In this document: positions 48,301 to 59,459 of the stretch, one piece after another
Numbering within the stretch: position 1 is the stretch's first letter
Layout of the letters: every line of letters starts with the position of its first letter
Assembly: GCA_026686845.1 (NCBI GenBank)
Contig: JAIVEN010000016.1
Span: 8,387,501 to 8,451,500 of the forward strand
Origin: Adenanthera pavonina
Taxonomy: Eukaryota; Streptophyta; Magnoliopsida; Fabales; Fabaceae
Direction: 5' to 3'
DNA length: 64,000 nt
The notes under the pieces: model-generated
What the model saw: only the letters and a program-made list of their open reading frames with translations
Told to the model about the DNA's origin: nothing
Databases searched by the model: none
Program-made: the position numbers and the translations under genes

Positions 48301-50959
48301 AACAATAGGCTTGCACAAATCATTCAGAAGAAAAACATGAACAACGTAAATCCAGGATTCCACAACTCAGAAAAGCGAGGTTGGAGAAACTAAGGAAAAT
48401 GAAGGCTAATCGAAAATGAAGACATAATTGGAACAAGAATTACCAAATCCAAGCGTCTTTGATACTCAATTCCCAATCCCTACCATACCTCATCTCCAAT
48501 TCGGCCTTCGGTCTTTAATTCCTTTCTGTGTTTTTTCTCAGGTCTCCTCTGCGTTTTCTTTTGCTTGGCTCTCTCTGCTTTTCGGTTAGGAATCAAGCTC
48601 CCTCTCCGGTTGCTTCCTCAGGCCTCTTCTGCGTTTTCTTTTGCTTCCCCCTTCTTCTCATGTTCGGCCCTCCCTTTTATAGAACTTCCGCGGCCGAGAG
48701 GAGAGGAGTCCCCGTGCGTGTGGTCTTCGGTTCTTCCAGTTACGTGCACATCTCCTCGGTCCGCCTTCGCAGCAGATTTCCGTGTCCTCTCCAGTCTTGT
48801 CTTTTCTTTCAGTCCGCGACCATCTCCCTCTGTTCACTTTTTCAGTCCTGCGGCCTTCTCCATTTCTGCGTTCACCTTTCCTTTTCACTCTGCCTCTGTT
48901 CTTTTTCGCCCAGATCGCTTTCGGCTGCTTCTGGCCTTGCTCAGACTGCTTGGCTCTGCCCTCTGCTCCTTCCTCAGTGTCTCTGCCCTTCTCTGGCCAC
49001 GTCTTCAGCTTTTCCTCCTCGCGGCCATGCCTCCCTGTTTCTGTCTTCCCTCTGCTCGCGGCCATGCCCTGTTTCTGGCTCCTCCCGAGCCTTAGTGAGC
49101 CTGAGCCCAAATTAGGGCTCAGGTGATTATGGGCTTGAAATAGCATGTCCTCCCCCCTTTTTTGCCTCTTTTTTTTTTTGCTTTTTCATTTTTTTTTGTT
49201 ATTATTTTTTGTGTTTTTTTTTTCTGTTATTATTTTATATATATATATATATGTTAGTATTTATTATTTATTTTATTTTATTTTACTTTCTATTTCTTGT
49301 TTGTTATTATTATTTTTATTTTATTTTATTTTTTATTTTTATATTTTTTGAATGCCCGGACAAAATGGGGTGTTCACAGTTGCCCCTCTTTACTTGTTTC
49401 TTATGCGAGAATGAGGAAAATGTAGTTTTTGGAGTTCTTGCATAAGGAACGAGTAAAAATTAGAACACGCATTTTGTCCGTGTAACATACATGATGACCT
49501 ACTTGCCCTTGACGTGAAAAAAATGTACTAGAGCACATTAGGCTATATTTTGGGTACGAACGACTTAATTTGAAAAGAAAATGGTAAATGAATATCCTCA
49601 TGCTAGACATGCAATGTATACGGGGACTAGAATATGACTCTAACAGATGCACAAATGATTGGTCAACTTTGGCTGGGACTAGAATATGACTAGAATATTT
49701 TTATATTTTTTGAATGCCCGGGCAAAATGGGGTGTTCACACTAGTCACCTAATAGTTTCTCGCATATATACATAGTTGCCGCATTAGTATTAGATATGGG
49801 AATATATCATTTATTGTGTAAATTCCGAAGCATGTATTCATATGAATTTGGAATATTCTATTCATGGCTATTAAAAATCATGACAATGACGCCTTGCTTC
49901 ACTTTAAATAAAGAGGGAATTACATCCTGGGACTAACATCCCAAATTAATCATAAATAAAAATTTTTAATTAAAAATTAGTCGTAAAAATAGAAAGACTG
50001 AGCTGTAAAATTGGAAGAAAAAGTAGTAAAAAATTTTGTTTTGTAATTAATTTGAAATATTAGTCCCAAAATGTGATTCCCCCTTAAATAAACAAATGCA
50101 TAAAAGCATTGTAACACCTCTTTTCATTTTTCTTTTACATTATGTGTCTTGTCCTTTAAAAATATAATATTCAATGATTTTTTATTCTCTTTGTTTCTTC
50201 TACTTCTATTCTTAAAAAAAAGTTTATTAGAGATGCTTACACTTCTACAAATATATATGTTGTTATTAAAAAGTGGCAAGTCATACTTATGTCGCCACAA
50301 GTTTAAATAATTTTTTCTATTTTAAAAGTGCAGAGAATGATACTTATGCCACCGTGAATTTAAATAAATTTTCCTATTTTAAAAGATTGCAAGTGATATT
50401 TATGACACCAGGATCAATTTAAATTTACCTTTCAAAACAAAATATTTTTCCTTTTATTGTAGACATTTTCCTAAAGATATATATAATATATAGTCTTTAT
50501 AATAGCTATCCTTTTAAAAAGGAAAAAGGATAATAAAAAGTATCTATTTTTACAAAATTTAAAACACTCAAATTAACATTCGAATTACATGAACTTTTAT
50601 CACTTCTAAAAGTACGTAAGTCTTAGGGTTATATCTTAGGTCAAGTTTACTCTATAAAAAATATTATATTTTCTTTTTCATTTAATTTTTCTTTGGATTT
50701 AGCAATAAAATGTAAATAATAAGGATAATTAATTATTAAGTCCTATTTAATAAAGTACAATAAATTTAGGGTAACTGTTCTCTCGAATGGGTAGCGTAGG
50801 GTACCTAATACCTTCCCTATATACAACCGACTAACTCTATTGTTCGTAGACCATTTTTTCTTATATCTTTAGGTTTTCTAGAATTTTTTCTCAAAATTTT
50901 GGTGGTGGCTCCATTTTCCATCTTTATTTTTTATTTTTGAAGAAAAATCTGGTGCAATA
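45399..50959 (+). repeat. family L 3' LTR (plus strand), split by a nested element
   Basis: The LTR begins TGTAAACACCATATTTTGTC at 45399 and is interrupted after 46123. It resumes at 49746 and ends near 50959 (ggtgcaata against ggtgcgaca in the younger copy). A TATA-like cataaatagagg lies near 45896. The second part carries the family landmarks in plus orientation at 50770-50935: agggtaactgttct, ggtacctaataccttccc and aattttggtggtggctcc. Without the insert it is about 1.94 kb, shorter than the younger LTR, so it has deletions. Confidence 0.75.
46124..49740 (-). mobile_element. nested family L LTR element, nearly all internal DNA deleted
   Basis: It lies on the minus strand, with a perfect 5-bp target duplication CTAGT at 46119-46123 and 49741-49745. 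In transcription order: a 5' LTR cut to about 45 bp (49740-49696, starting TGTGAACACCCCATTTTG), then about 317 bp of internal sequence (49695-49379) ending in the polypurine tract aagtaaagaggggcaac. The full 3' LTR of 3,255 bp follows (49378-46124), starting TGTGAACACCCC and ending GGGTGCGACA. The LTR contains a minus-strand TATA-like ctataaaaggg near 48675 and the family landmark ggagtcgccacc near 46200 on the plus strand. The short 5' LTR differs from the 3' LTR at one base in 45. No coding sequence remains; the GC-rich block at 48530-49130 gives only low-complexity frames. The class is Ty3/gypsy-like by general look; lineage uncertain. Confidence 0.85.
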
Positions 50960-51012
50960 ATACTATTGGAAAATAATATATTTTTTTTATAAATTTAATG
51001 AATAAAAATATA
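50960..51012. other. AT-rich spacer
   Basis: Short AT-rich flank of the family L LTR; nothing recognised. Confidence 0.3.
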
Positions 51013-51283
51013 TTTCTTGGTTCTTATATAATAAGTCAAATAAAACTTATATTTTAGATCGAAGGTAACATATGAGAACTAAAATACCCCTATTTAATTA
51101 CTCCCCTTTTATTTAAGGATTATGAGAGAAAAGAAAAATGGGATTGAGTAAATAGAGGTATAGTTGGGAAAAAATATTAATTATACATTGGATTTTTAAA
51201 ATAATAATAGTTTTAAGATAAAATAGAAATCCCAAAATAACAAAAGTTTTGGTGACAAAGGGAATATTTGAGACCAGAGGGAG
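51013..51283. mobile_element. degenerate Stowaway-like MITE
   Basis: The right end reads GAGACCAGAGGGAG followed by TA, and the left end TTTCTTGGTTCTTATATAAT preceded by TA. The inverted similarity is weak but the length (271 bp) and right terminus fit the family. Confidence 0.45.
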
Positions 51284-51779
51284 TATAAGGGTAGTGGTAG
51301 GCCTACGATATGAGATCAGTGGAGTTGACGTAATCTGAAAGATTTAATTTAATAGTCTCTCAATTCTCTTCCTTACTATTTTGGGTTTTAGAAAAATAAA
51401 ATGACATTTGTTATAAAAATTATTTGAGGGTTTAAGTTAGTTGAACTCTCCTCTTACTGATCACCGCAACATTGTATTTATTAAATTTAATAAAATCCTC
51501 ACAAAAATTTTGAACTATGTATCCAAAAAAATTTGAACCAAAATATATTCAAAATTTAAGTTTAGAGGTGAAAAAAAAAATTAAGTCTAATGAGTCAAAA
51601 TATCAGAATTATTAATGGTGTCAAAATACTAAAATTTTAAATTATAACATGCAATTTTTTCAAGTTGAGGGGGTCAACTGACCCCCTAATTTTTATGTAG
51701 GCCTGCTACTGTATAAAAGATAAATAACTAAATCATAAATGACCAAGAAAACCAGTTAGAATTGTTAAATTTGACAGAA

Positions 51780-51993
51780 ATATATGGTAGTTTCCAAAAA
51801 TGTCCGTAATATTAATATCTTCTATCATATAATTAATGAAAATAAATTGTATTTCCTATATCATTCAACTTTAATTATGGATATTTTTTAAAAAATATAT
51901 ATATTAAATACATCTAACAACTCTTATTAGCTCTTCATAATTTTGGAGTAAAACATCTTCTCAAACGTTGCTTATATTAAAAAACGGAATGAG
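51780..51993. mobile_element. partial Stowaway-like MITE
   Basis: The right end aaaaaacggaatgag plus TA, and the internal stretch ggtagtttccaaaaatgtcc, resemble the inverted sequence of the copy at 52109-52395. The left end was not found. Confidence 0.4.
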
Positions 51994-52108
51994 TAAATAC
52001 TAAAATGCAATGGATACTCATGTGAACTATCAAACTCAAACAGCAGGTTAGGATCAATTGAATGTAGGCCAACTATTTCCCACTTTCGGTGTCACTACAT
52101 TTTATTTA

Positions 52109-52395
52109 CTCCTTTCGTTCCCTAATATAAATGACAATTGTGGGAGTTTCCATGTTTCAAAATATAAGGGACATATGAGGTTTGTTTAGTGTATTTAATA
52201 TTTTTTTCTAAAAATATCTCTAATTAAGATGGTATATTTTCAGTATAATTCATTTGTATTAATTGCATGATGGAAGAGTTATTAATATTAAATGAGGATA
52301 TTTTTGGAAATTACTTTATATTTTAGACAAATTTATTACTTTTCTTGATCTGTGTGATTTTATCTTTTGTCCCTAATATTAAAAAACGAAGAGAG
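52109..52395. mobile_element. Stowaway-type MITE
   Basis: It is 287 bp with TA on both sides. Terminal inverted repeats are CTCCTTTCGTTCCCTAATAT on the left and CTCTCTTCGTTTTTTAATAT on the right (reverse complement). Confidence 0.8.
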
Positions 52396-52410
52396 TATAT
52401 TATACAATTA

Positions 52411-52798
52411 TGGGGTTGGGGTCTCTCCTACGAAGACCTCATTTATTAGAGTCTTGCCATAGCATTTTTTTCTCTTTTTTAAAAAAATTATAAATAAAAA
52501 TAGATTTTTTAGGGATCACGTAGATATATTTTTTTGGACACTTTTGAATTTGTTTGATATTTTTTTAATTATTAAAAAATGCACAAAATTGTAAACTGCA
52601 AAGATCCAGATCCCATTTTCACCGTATAGTTTTTTTTAATAAATAAAAAATTTAAAAATGTATAAAATATATATCTATATGATCATTGAAAAATTTACTT
52701 TTTATCTATAATTTTTAATTTAAAAAAATTAAAAAAATAATAATAAAACCTGTCACAGTAGGACCGTGGTAAGAGGTGGTCTTGCAGGAAAAATCCCC
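52411..52798. mobile_element. foldback MITE with long inverted arms
   Basis: The left arm (ctcctacgaagacctcattt, attagagtcttgccatagca) pairs imperfectly with the right arm read as its reverse complement (tcctgcaagaccacctctta, ccacggtcctactgtgaca). Inner AT-rich arms with a central atcacgtagatata against atcatatagatata extend the pairing, so most of the roughly 388 bp could form one hairpin. No target duplication was established. Confidence 0.6.
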
Positions 52799-52896
52799 TA
52801 TCCTACAATCATCACATTGTGATTTTTTTATATAATAATATTATATCCAATATTATCACTTATATTTAAGTATTATTGGATTCAGATGAAAATATT

Positions 52897-53507
52897 TCTC
52901 TAAGTGAACTAAATTAAATTTTTAAGTTGACTCAACTAATTTTTTTAAATAGATTGAATTAAATTTCTGAATGGAATAAACTAATTTTTAAAGTGAACTG
53001 AACTAATTTTTCAAATAATTTTAACTAAATTTTCAAGTAAACTAAATTAAATTTTCAACTGAATTAAAGTAATTTTTTAAATGAACTGAGTTAATTTTTT
53101 AAGTGGACTAAACTAAATTTTTAAATGAAATAAACTAAATTTCTAAATGAAATGAACTAAATAAATTTCCAAGTGTAATAAACTAATTTTCCAAATGGAA
53201 TGAATTAATTTTCGAAGTGAAATGAATTAATTTTTCAAATGTAATTAATTTTTCATATGAATTAAACTAATTTTTCTTCATTTAGAAAATTAGTTCATTC
53301 CACTTGAAAATTTAGTTCAATTAACTTGAAAAATTACTACACTCCATTTAGAAAATTAGTTTATTCCATTTAGAAATTTAATTCAGTCTTCTTAAAAATT
53401 TAATGCAATGAATTTAGAAATTAGTTTAATTCACTTAAAAATTTAGTTCAATTTATCTGAAAAATTGTTTAGTTTACTTGAAAATTTAGTTTAATTCATT
53501 TAAAAAA
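52897..53507. repeat. minisatellite that reverses orientation at its centre
   Basis: About 17 degenerate units of roughly 22 bp, consensus near AACTAATTTTTAAGTGAACT, run to about 53275. From about 53277 units of the same motif run in the opposite sense (catttagaaaattagttcat, cacttgaaaatttagttca) for about ten more. The two halves could pair as an imperfect stem of more than 200 bp per arm. There is no coding sense in it. Confidence 0.85.
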
Positions 53508-53702
53508 ATTATATGGATAATTCTGCCTAATCATTTTTATTATTTTTTCTAATAAGGATTCAGCTCTTTTTAGATTAAAAAAATAGAGATCCTTTTTGGT
53601 AAATAATTTTTTTATAGGATATTAAAATGTCTTTTTCCCTGATATTAACATGGGGCAACCATGGTTGGTACATTAGAGAGAGGAGATGGAGAAAAGGAAG
53701 AC

Positions 53703-54372
53703 TTTAAGCCCCTATTTGGTGGGGGGTTTTGATGGGGAGAGGAGGGGAGTTGGTCCCCTCCCCCTGTTTGAATTCATAAATTCCTATAAAGAGAGGAGGG
53801 GAGCAACTTCCCTCCACTTGTTTGGATTTACTTTTTGATAAGGAGGGAAAAAGAGCTAATCCTCCCCTCCGAAATCCAGGGAATTTGAGACGGGACTATT
53901 TCTTTTTTTTACTTTTGTTTTCAGGCGATGATGAAGGAGATAGTGAAGGGAACAATTGGAAAGAAGAGAGGATGCGTTTTCAACAACCAAGAACCTCTAA
54001 ACCCCCCCCCCCCCAAATTTGGTACCTCCCATCCAAAATTGAGGGTTTTGGAGGGAAAGAGTATATTAAAGAGGAGTAAAAAAAGTATATTATAAAATTT
54101 AAGGTTTTGATATTACTAAAATAAGAAAATAATTATTAAAATAAACAAATTATAAAAATCAATTTTAACTATTATAAAGGATAAAAAAATTAAGTTATTA
54201 TAATTCTCCTCTCCTCCCCTCCTAATCAAATAACAAATCATTAAAATTCTTTCTTTATCTCTACTCAATCCCCTCCCCTCTCTTTTCCTCCATCCCTCAT
54301 CTTCCATTTCTTTCATTAAAATCTCTCCCCTCCTCTCCTATCCTCTTCCTCCATACCAAACATAGCCTGAAA
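53703..54372. mobile_element. C/G-rich-ended MITE-like repeat, copy 1
   Basis: The left end reads taagcccctatttggtgggg and the right end, as reverse complement, tcaggctatgtttggtatgg; these are imperfect inverted repeats. The left arm is GGGAGAGGAGG-rich and the right arm CTCCTCTCCT-rich, so it would fold back. A C10-type tract lies at about 54002-54013. Confidence 0.5.
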
Positions 54373-54907
54373 GTCATGGTTGAAAATGAAGAATAGGGGA
54401 AGAAGATGAGGACGAGATAAGACAAAAAGAGAAGGCGAGAAGCAAGCTTACTGATGAAGAGGCTAGCGATTTACAATAAACAAATAATTAAAAATATGGA
54501 GTAGAAGATATTACCGAGCACGAAGGAAGGAGAGTGTTGAAAATAAAAGAAGGAAACAGCAAAGGTGCATTTGGATGAATGAAGATGGTGCAAAAGAGTA
54601 TTATTTGAAGCAAAAGAAATAAAGGGAAAGTTAGAAAAAGAAAATTTTTATAAAATTTTTTCATTCCAATAATCAAAATGTCCCCTAAAAATTTCAAACT
54701 TTATGGATTATCATATACAAAAAAATATTATATCAGATAGATTATATTCTCAATTAAATAAAATGTGACATAAATTAGATTAAATTTTGATTCAAGAATA
54801 TTAAATTGATTGTGGGATAAATTTTAGTTCAATTTGAAGGAAAATTAAGAGGAAGAATAATAAAAATAAGAAAACTAAAATATTAAAAAATACATTTACG
54901 CTACAAC
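54373..54907. other. AT-rich DNA, no gene supported
   Basis: A purine-rich stretch near 54380-54440 and then AT-rich sequence. Nothing coding was recognised. Confidence 0.35.
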
Positions 54908-55298
54908 CTATAAAGCATCAACACTTCAAAAAAGTAGACGTACTCGTATCTGATTCATGATACGATACTCATACCATATTTATACATGCATATCCATCCA
55001 TACTACTTTATATCCATCCATACCACTTCAAATTTTAAATTAAAATATGACTATTTGAAATTGTTATAAATATTTTATGGTTTATTTTAATATTTATACT
55101 ATACTTTTTAAAATATTTAATACCCATTTTTACTTTAATAGGTAAAGTTATTAATTATACATATAAATAGTTATATAAATAATATTATATATGTATAAAT
55201 ATCTCTCACACTCATATCTTAAAATTTTAAAAATTACCGTATATTTCGTATCATGTCGTATCGTATCTGATACACGTACCCGTATTGGTGCTACATAG
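54908..55298. mobile_element. hAT-type MITE, copy 2
   Basis: It is 391 bp with terminal inverted repeats CTATAAAGCATCAACAC (left) and CTATGTAGCACCAATAC (right, reverse complement). The 8-bp flanks GCTACAAC and GTTACAAC differ at one base. Subterminal gtatcgtatctgatac-type palindromes and the internal AT-rich sequence match the copy at 1494-1964. Confidence 0.8.
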
Positions 55299-55329
55299 GT
55301 TACAACTTTAATAAAAGAAAATAAATTTA

Positions 55330-55649
55330 TGTTACTACAAAATTTTAATACATGAGATAAGGTTATGATATTCTTAAGATAAAAAAATAACAAAAGAAAA
55401 TAATTTTTAAAATAAAAGAATAATAAAAAATAACTTTAATTATTATAAAGATAAAATAGTTAAATTATTATTAACTCTCTTTCTTCTCTTCCGAAACCAA
55501 ACAATAAATTATTAAAATCTCTTTTCTCCCCACCTCTCCCCTTAATCTCCTCCATTTCCTTTCCCTCCACCCCCACCCCTCTTCTCCTATTTCCTACATT
55601 AAAATCCCTTTCCTCCCCTCTCTTTTCCTCCATCACAGCAAACACAACC
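55330..55649. repeat. C/G-rich-ended MITE-like repeat, copy 2 (5' truncated)
   Basis: It matches 54085-54372 in order: actttaattattataaagat, attattaaaatctcttttc, the CTCC-rich arm, and an end near tcctccatcacagcaaacac. The left part is missing or displaced. It abuts the duplicated RRM exon 1 fragment. Confidence 0.5.
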
Positions 55650-55650
55650 T

Positions 55651-55721
55651 AACATCAATAATGGCGCCATACATATCAAAGACGGTAGGGGTGGCATCTT
55701 CGAAGGCATCGTAGGGAAGAC
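55651..55721 (-). pseudogene. duplicated RRM gene exon 1, 3' part
   Basis: Bases aacatcaataatggcgccat onward match 26961 onward of the RRM gene's first exon, with about six substitutions in 70 bp. The duplicate breaks at 55721, where the gypsy element begins; the rest of exon 1 resumes at 61366. The homology stops at the original exon 1 donor position, where repeat sequence takes over. Confidence 0.88.
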
Positions 55722-56245
55722 TGTGCGGGCCGAAATGAGCATGCCGAGATTACAAGTCCGAGGTGGACGGACGTACTTTTGAAGCCTCACTTTCCGGGCT
55801 CATATACACCGAGCTATAATTCGGAGGTTGAGCTTAAGCGCAACGAGCCGAGTAATACATCGGTTATCGAACGATAGGGCCGAGTGATCGTATGGCCAAA
55901 TGATCGTCCAACTGAACAACATCTCGGCCATATGGCCGACTACGGGTTTCTCCACAAAAACTGTATTGCCCCAAAAACACCCGGCTACGAGTAACAGTTA
56001 TAGGATCGTAGCAGTTACGGAATCATAACTGTTAGACGAAAAATCAGGGATCATGCAAAAAAAGCACGATACTCCATAATGATCATTTATGAAATATCCC
56101 GATAAATTAGGGATTACAGGGAGAAGATGGTTAAACCTTAATGGTCAGAAGAAAGTCAATAAAAAAGGGAGGAGGGATAAGCAGAAGGCAGGATTGCACC
56201 GCACACGGACCAGGTGGAATAGTCTCTCGGTCTTTTGACGGAACA
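55722..56245 (+). repeat. 5' LTR of the gypsy element
   Basis: It starts TGTGCGGGCCGAAATGAGC and ends TTTTGACGGAACA. The same length as the 3' LTR at 60842-61365 and about 97.3% identical by eye. Confidence 0.96.
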
Positions 56246-56248
56246 TTT

Positions 56249-56265
56249 TGGCGCCCACCGTGGGG
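56249..56265 (+). promoter_or_regulatory. primer-binding site
   Basis: TGGCGCCCACCGTGGGG begins three bases after the 5' LTR. This string is typical of primer sites of plant Tat-group gypsy elements. The priming tRNA was not verified. Confidence 0.75.
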
Positions 56266-56298
56266 CCAAGAAAAACTATCCCACCACCACCAAGAATC

Positions 56299-57890
56299 AT
56301 GGTGCGAACCAGGAGCAGTGCGGGTGCAGGAGAACGACGCTCCGAAGACAGGCCTTCTTTGGAGGACCACCCTGTCATTCGGGCAATGCGTGAGGAGATT
56401 GAGATATTAAGAAAGGAGAACGAGGAGATGCGTGAAAGGAATAGGCAGTTGGAACAGGAACGTTATCATGAAAGTACTTCTCTTCCTCGAGGAGGGGAAC
56501 GGGGGAATACCAACAGGGATACTCAACGGTCACATCAGGAGGGAAGTCGACGGGAGGAAACACACCATTCAGAGACAAACATTGACAATTTGCGAGGGGA
56601 TAAGCAGGCTGCCCGGAGACATCCGTTCGTCGATGGCATCATGGAGACGCCATTGCCAAAAGGGTGGAAGGGCTTAAACCTAGAAAGATATGACGGTACA
56701 ACCGATCCGGATGAGCATGTGGATGCGTATGTTACGCAGGTGAATCTATTCACAAATGAGGATGCAGTTTTGTGTAGGGTCTTCCCTACGTCCCTGAAAG
56801 GAGCAGCTCTGAGTTGGTATACCCGGCTCCCATCACGATCCATCGATTGCTTTGAAACCTTAGTCAATAAATTCAACGCGCAGTACGCAACCAGCTAACC
56901 TCACCAGCTTACCTCGGCTGCGTTGGTAAACTTGTGACAAGAGAAGGATGAGTCCTTAAGGAGTTTCATGGAGCGCTTCTCATCAGTCTCGGTAAGGATC
57001 CAGGATCTAAACCCTGAAGTATCAATGCACACGATGCTGATGGCTCTCAAGCCGGGGCCGTTTGCCGACCACCTATGTCGAAAACCACCTTCCGACATGG
57101 ATGAGCTTAGAAATCGTGCGGCCGGATATATACAAATGGAAGAGGAGTCGAAGTTTAGAAATAGGGTCAGGACTGATCTAGACAAGCGAAGGGACTCAAG
57201 CAACTGTGGAAGTTTGAGGCCAACGATAGAGAAGGGGAAGTTTAAAAGAGAAGGTACTAGTAGGGGGCCGAAGTATGACTTCTACACTCCACTAAACACC
57301 AACCGTGCTCGAATTCTGGAAGAAGCTTGCAATACCGAATTGATACGGCTCCCAGCTCCAGGACACACCCCGGAGACGGCAAATCAGTCAAAGCATTGCA
57401 GGTACCATGGCAATTATGGTCACACCACGGAAGAGTGCTAGACATTACGGGACAAGATTGAGGAACTGATCCAGGCCGGGCATCTCGGCAACTTTGTACA
57501 TAGGGGTCACGGAAGTCGACCCTCCTATAATGGGCGAGGCCGTGGTAGAGGTCAGATCCGAGCTCAGGAAGAACCTCGGCAAACAGACAAGGAAAGAAGA
57601 CAGCTAGACGACACTTGAAACAGGGAAGGAAATAGAATAAGAGGGGTTATCAACACTATAGCAGGAGGGTTTGCCGGAGGAGGAGCAACCAGCTCGGCCA
57701 GGAGAAGACACTTGAGGGCCATTCGGGCAGTAAATGCGACGATACACCGAGCGCCCCGGAGTTCTTGTTCCATCACCTTTTTGGATGAGGATTTTGAAGG
57801 AGTCGATCCTAATCAGGATGACCCCATGGGCATTTCGGTGGAGGTGGCCAATTACGTAGTCAGAAAGACATTGATAGACCAAGGGAGCTC
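56299..57890 (+). pseudogene. gypsy gag and start of protease (interrupted)
   Basis: The ATG at 56299 opens a gag frame with an N-terminal coiled coil (EEIEILRKENEEMRERNRQL), a retrotransposon-gag core (PKGWKGLNLERYDGTTDPDE, AALSWYTRLP) and a knuckle-like CRYHGNYGHTTEEC. The frame is broken by TAA at 56896, TGA at 56935, TAG at 57439 and TGA at 57616, yet remains readable in the same phase. A one-base deletion near 57890, inside the protease active-site region (around DQGSS), shifts the frame. Stops of the TGA and TAG kind fit C-to-T decay of methylated DNA, by inference. Confidence 0.88.
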
Positions 57891-57899
57891 GCGGATATC

Positions 57900-59459
57900 T
57901 TGTATTATGCCACCTTCCAGAAGCTTGGGATACCTGAGAAAACGATCAAGCCTTATCGTGATCCGTTGATCGGCTTTGCAGGAGAACAGGTTCATACCCG
58001 AGGATATGTGGAGCTGTTGACCACTTTCCGAAGAGATCTCGGATCAAAAATTATTATGGTCAGGTACCTTATTATTGATGCAGTAACTTCTTATAATATC
58101 TTGATAGGTCGACCTGCGTTAAACGAGCTCGGCGCCGTAGTTTCCACTCTGCATCTCACGATGAAGTTTCCCTCGGTAACCGGGGACATAATTGCGATAA
58201 AGGCTGATCAAAAGGTTGCAAGACAATGCTATGTAGGTAGTCTAAAAGTCACCAAGGGAAGGGTAGTTGGCAGCAGTGAGCATATGAAGAAGGATACAAC
58301 ATCAGTAAGCTTGGTGGAGCTTGATCCCCGACTTGATACGCAAGACCAAAGGCCAAGGCCTATTGAAGAATTACAGAAATTTCAACTCGCCGGTGAGGAC
58401 CGGTGCACTAGCCTCGGAAGTAAACTCGGAGGAGAAACAAAGGAGCAGATAACGAGGATACTGAGGGACAATGCTGATTTGTTTGCATGGACTTCTTCAG
58501 ATATGCCAGGAATTGATCCCAACTTTCTATGCCACAAGCTGGCGGTATACCCTGAAGCTAAGCCAATAGCTCAAAGGAAGAGGCGGGTAGGCGAGGAAAG
58601 GTGGAAGGCAATGAGGGAAGAAACGGTAAAGCTGCTGGATGCTCGGTTTATCCGAGAAATTGAATATACGACATGGTTGGCCAATGTGGTACTCGTCAAA
58701 AAGGCTAATGGAAAATGGAGAATGTGCACTGATTACACCGATCTAAACAAGGCATGCCCGAAAGATACATACCCCCTCCTAAGCATAGATCGGCTTGTAG
58801 ATGGAGCGTCAGGATGTAGCCTGCTCAGCTTTCTGGATGCCAACTCTGGATATAATCAGATAAGGATGTACCCCCCTGACGAGGAAAAAACTGCGTTCAT
58901 GACTGAGAACGCTAATTATTGCTATCAGGTGATGCCGTTCGGACTGAAGAATGTTGGGGCTACCTACCAACGGTTGATGGATAAAATATTTCAGGAGCAG
59001 ATTGGGAGAAACCTGGAAGTATATGTTGACGACATGGTAGTGAAGTCCGAAGATCCCTCCAAGCATGCTGTCGACCTTGGCGAAGTTTTCGGAAGAATAC
59101 GGAAGTACAACATGAGATTAAATCCTGAGAAGTGTGTATTCGGAGTCAACGGGGGGAAATTTCTTGGATTCATGTTAACTCATCGGGGTATTGAAGCCAA
59201 TCCCGATAAATGCCGAGCTATTATCGACATGAGAAGCCCCCAGAATATAAAAGAAGTGCAGAAACTGACCGGGCGATTAGCATCACTATCCCGCTTTATA
59301 CCGAGCTTAGCGGAGAAAGCCAGGCCGTTCTTCAAGTTGCTTAAAAAGGCCAAACGGTACGAATAGAACGAGGAATGCGAGCATGCGTTTCAGAGTTTCA
59401 AAGGCTTCTTTTCGGCACCTCCGATCCTTAATCGGCCGGCCCCAACAAAGAATTATTAC
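57900..59459 (+). pseudogene. gypsy protease remainder and reverse transcriptase
   Basis: The frame runs through the end of protease (SYNILIGRPALNELGAVVST) into a full RT domain: WRMCTDYTDLNKACPKD, SFLDANSGYNQI, QVMPFGLKNVGATYQRLMDK, the catalytic YVDDMVV near 59020-59045, and FLGFMLTHRGIEANP. The catalytic aspartates are kept. The frame ends at TAG 59364-59366 and a further one-base deletion lies near 59459, after which sequence continues in another phase. Confidence 0.92.

Noticed and set aside
48528..49146. Several overlapping open frames of 110-195 codons on both strands
   Set aside because: They fall in the GC-richer part of a long LTR. Translations are Ser/Phe/Leu/Pro- or Arg/Glu-rich low complexity in every frame, with no domain.
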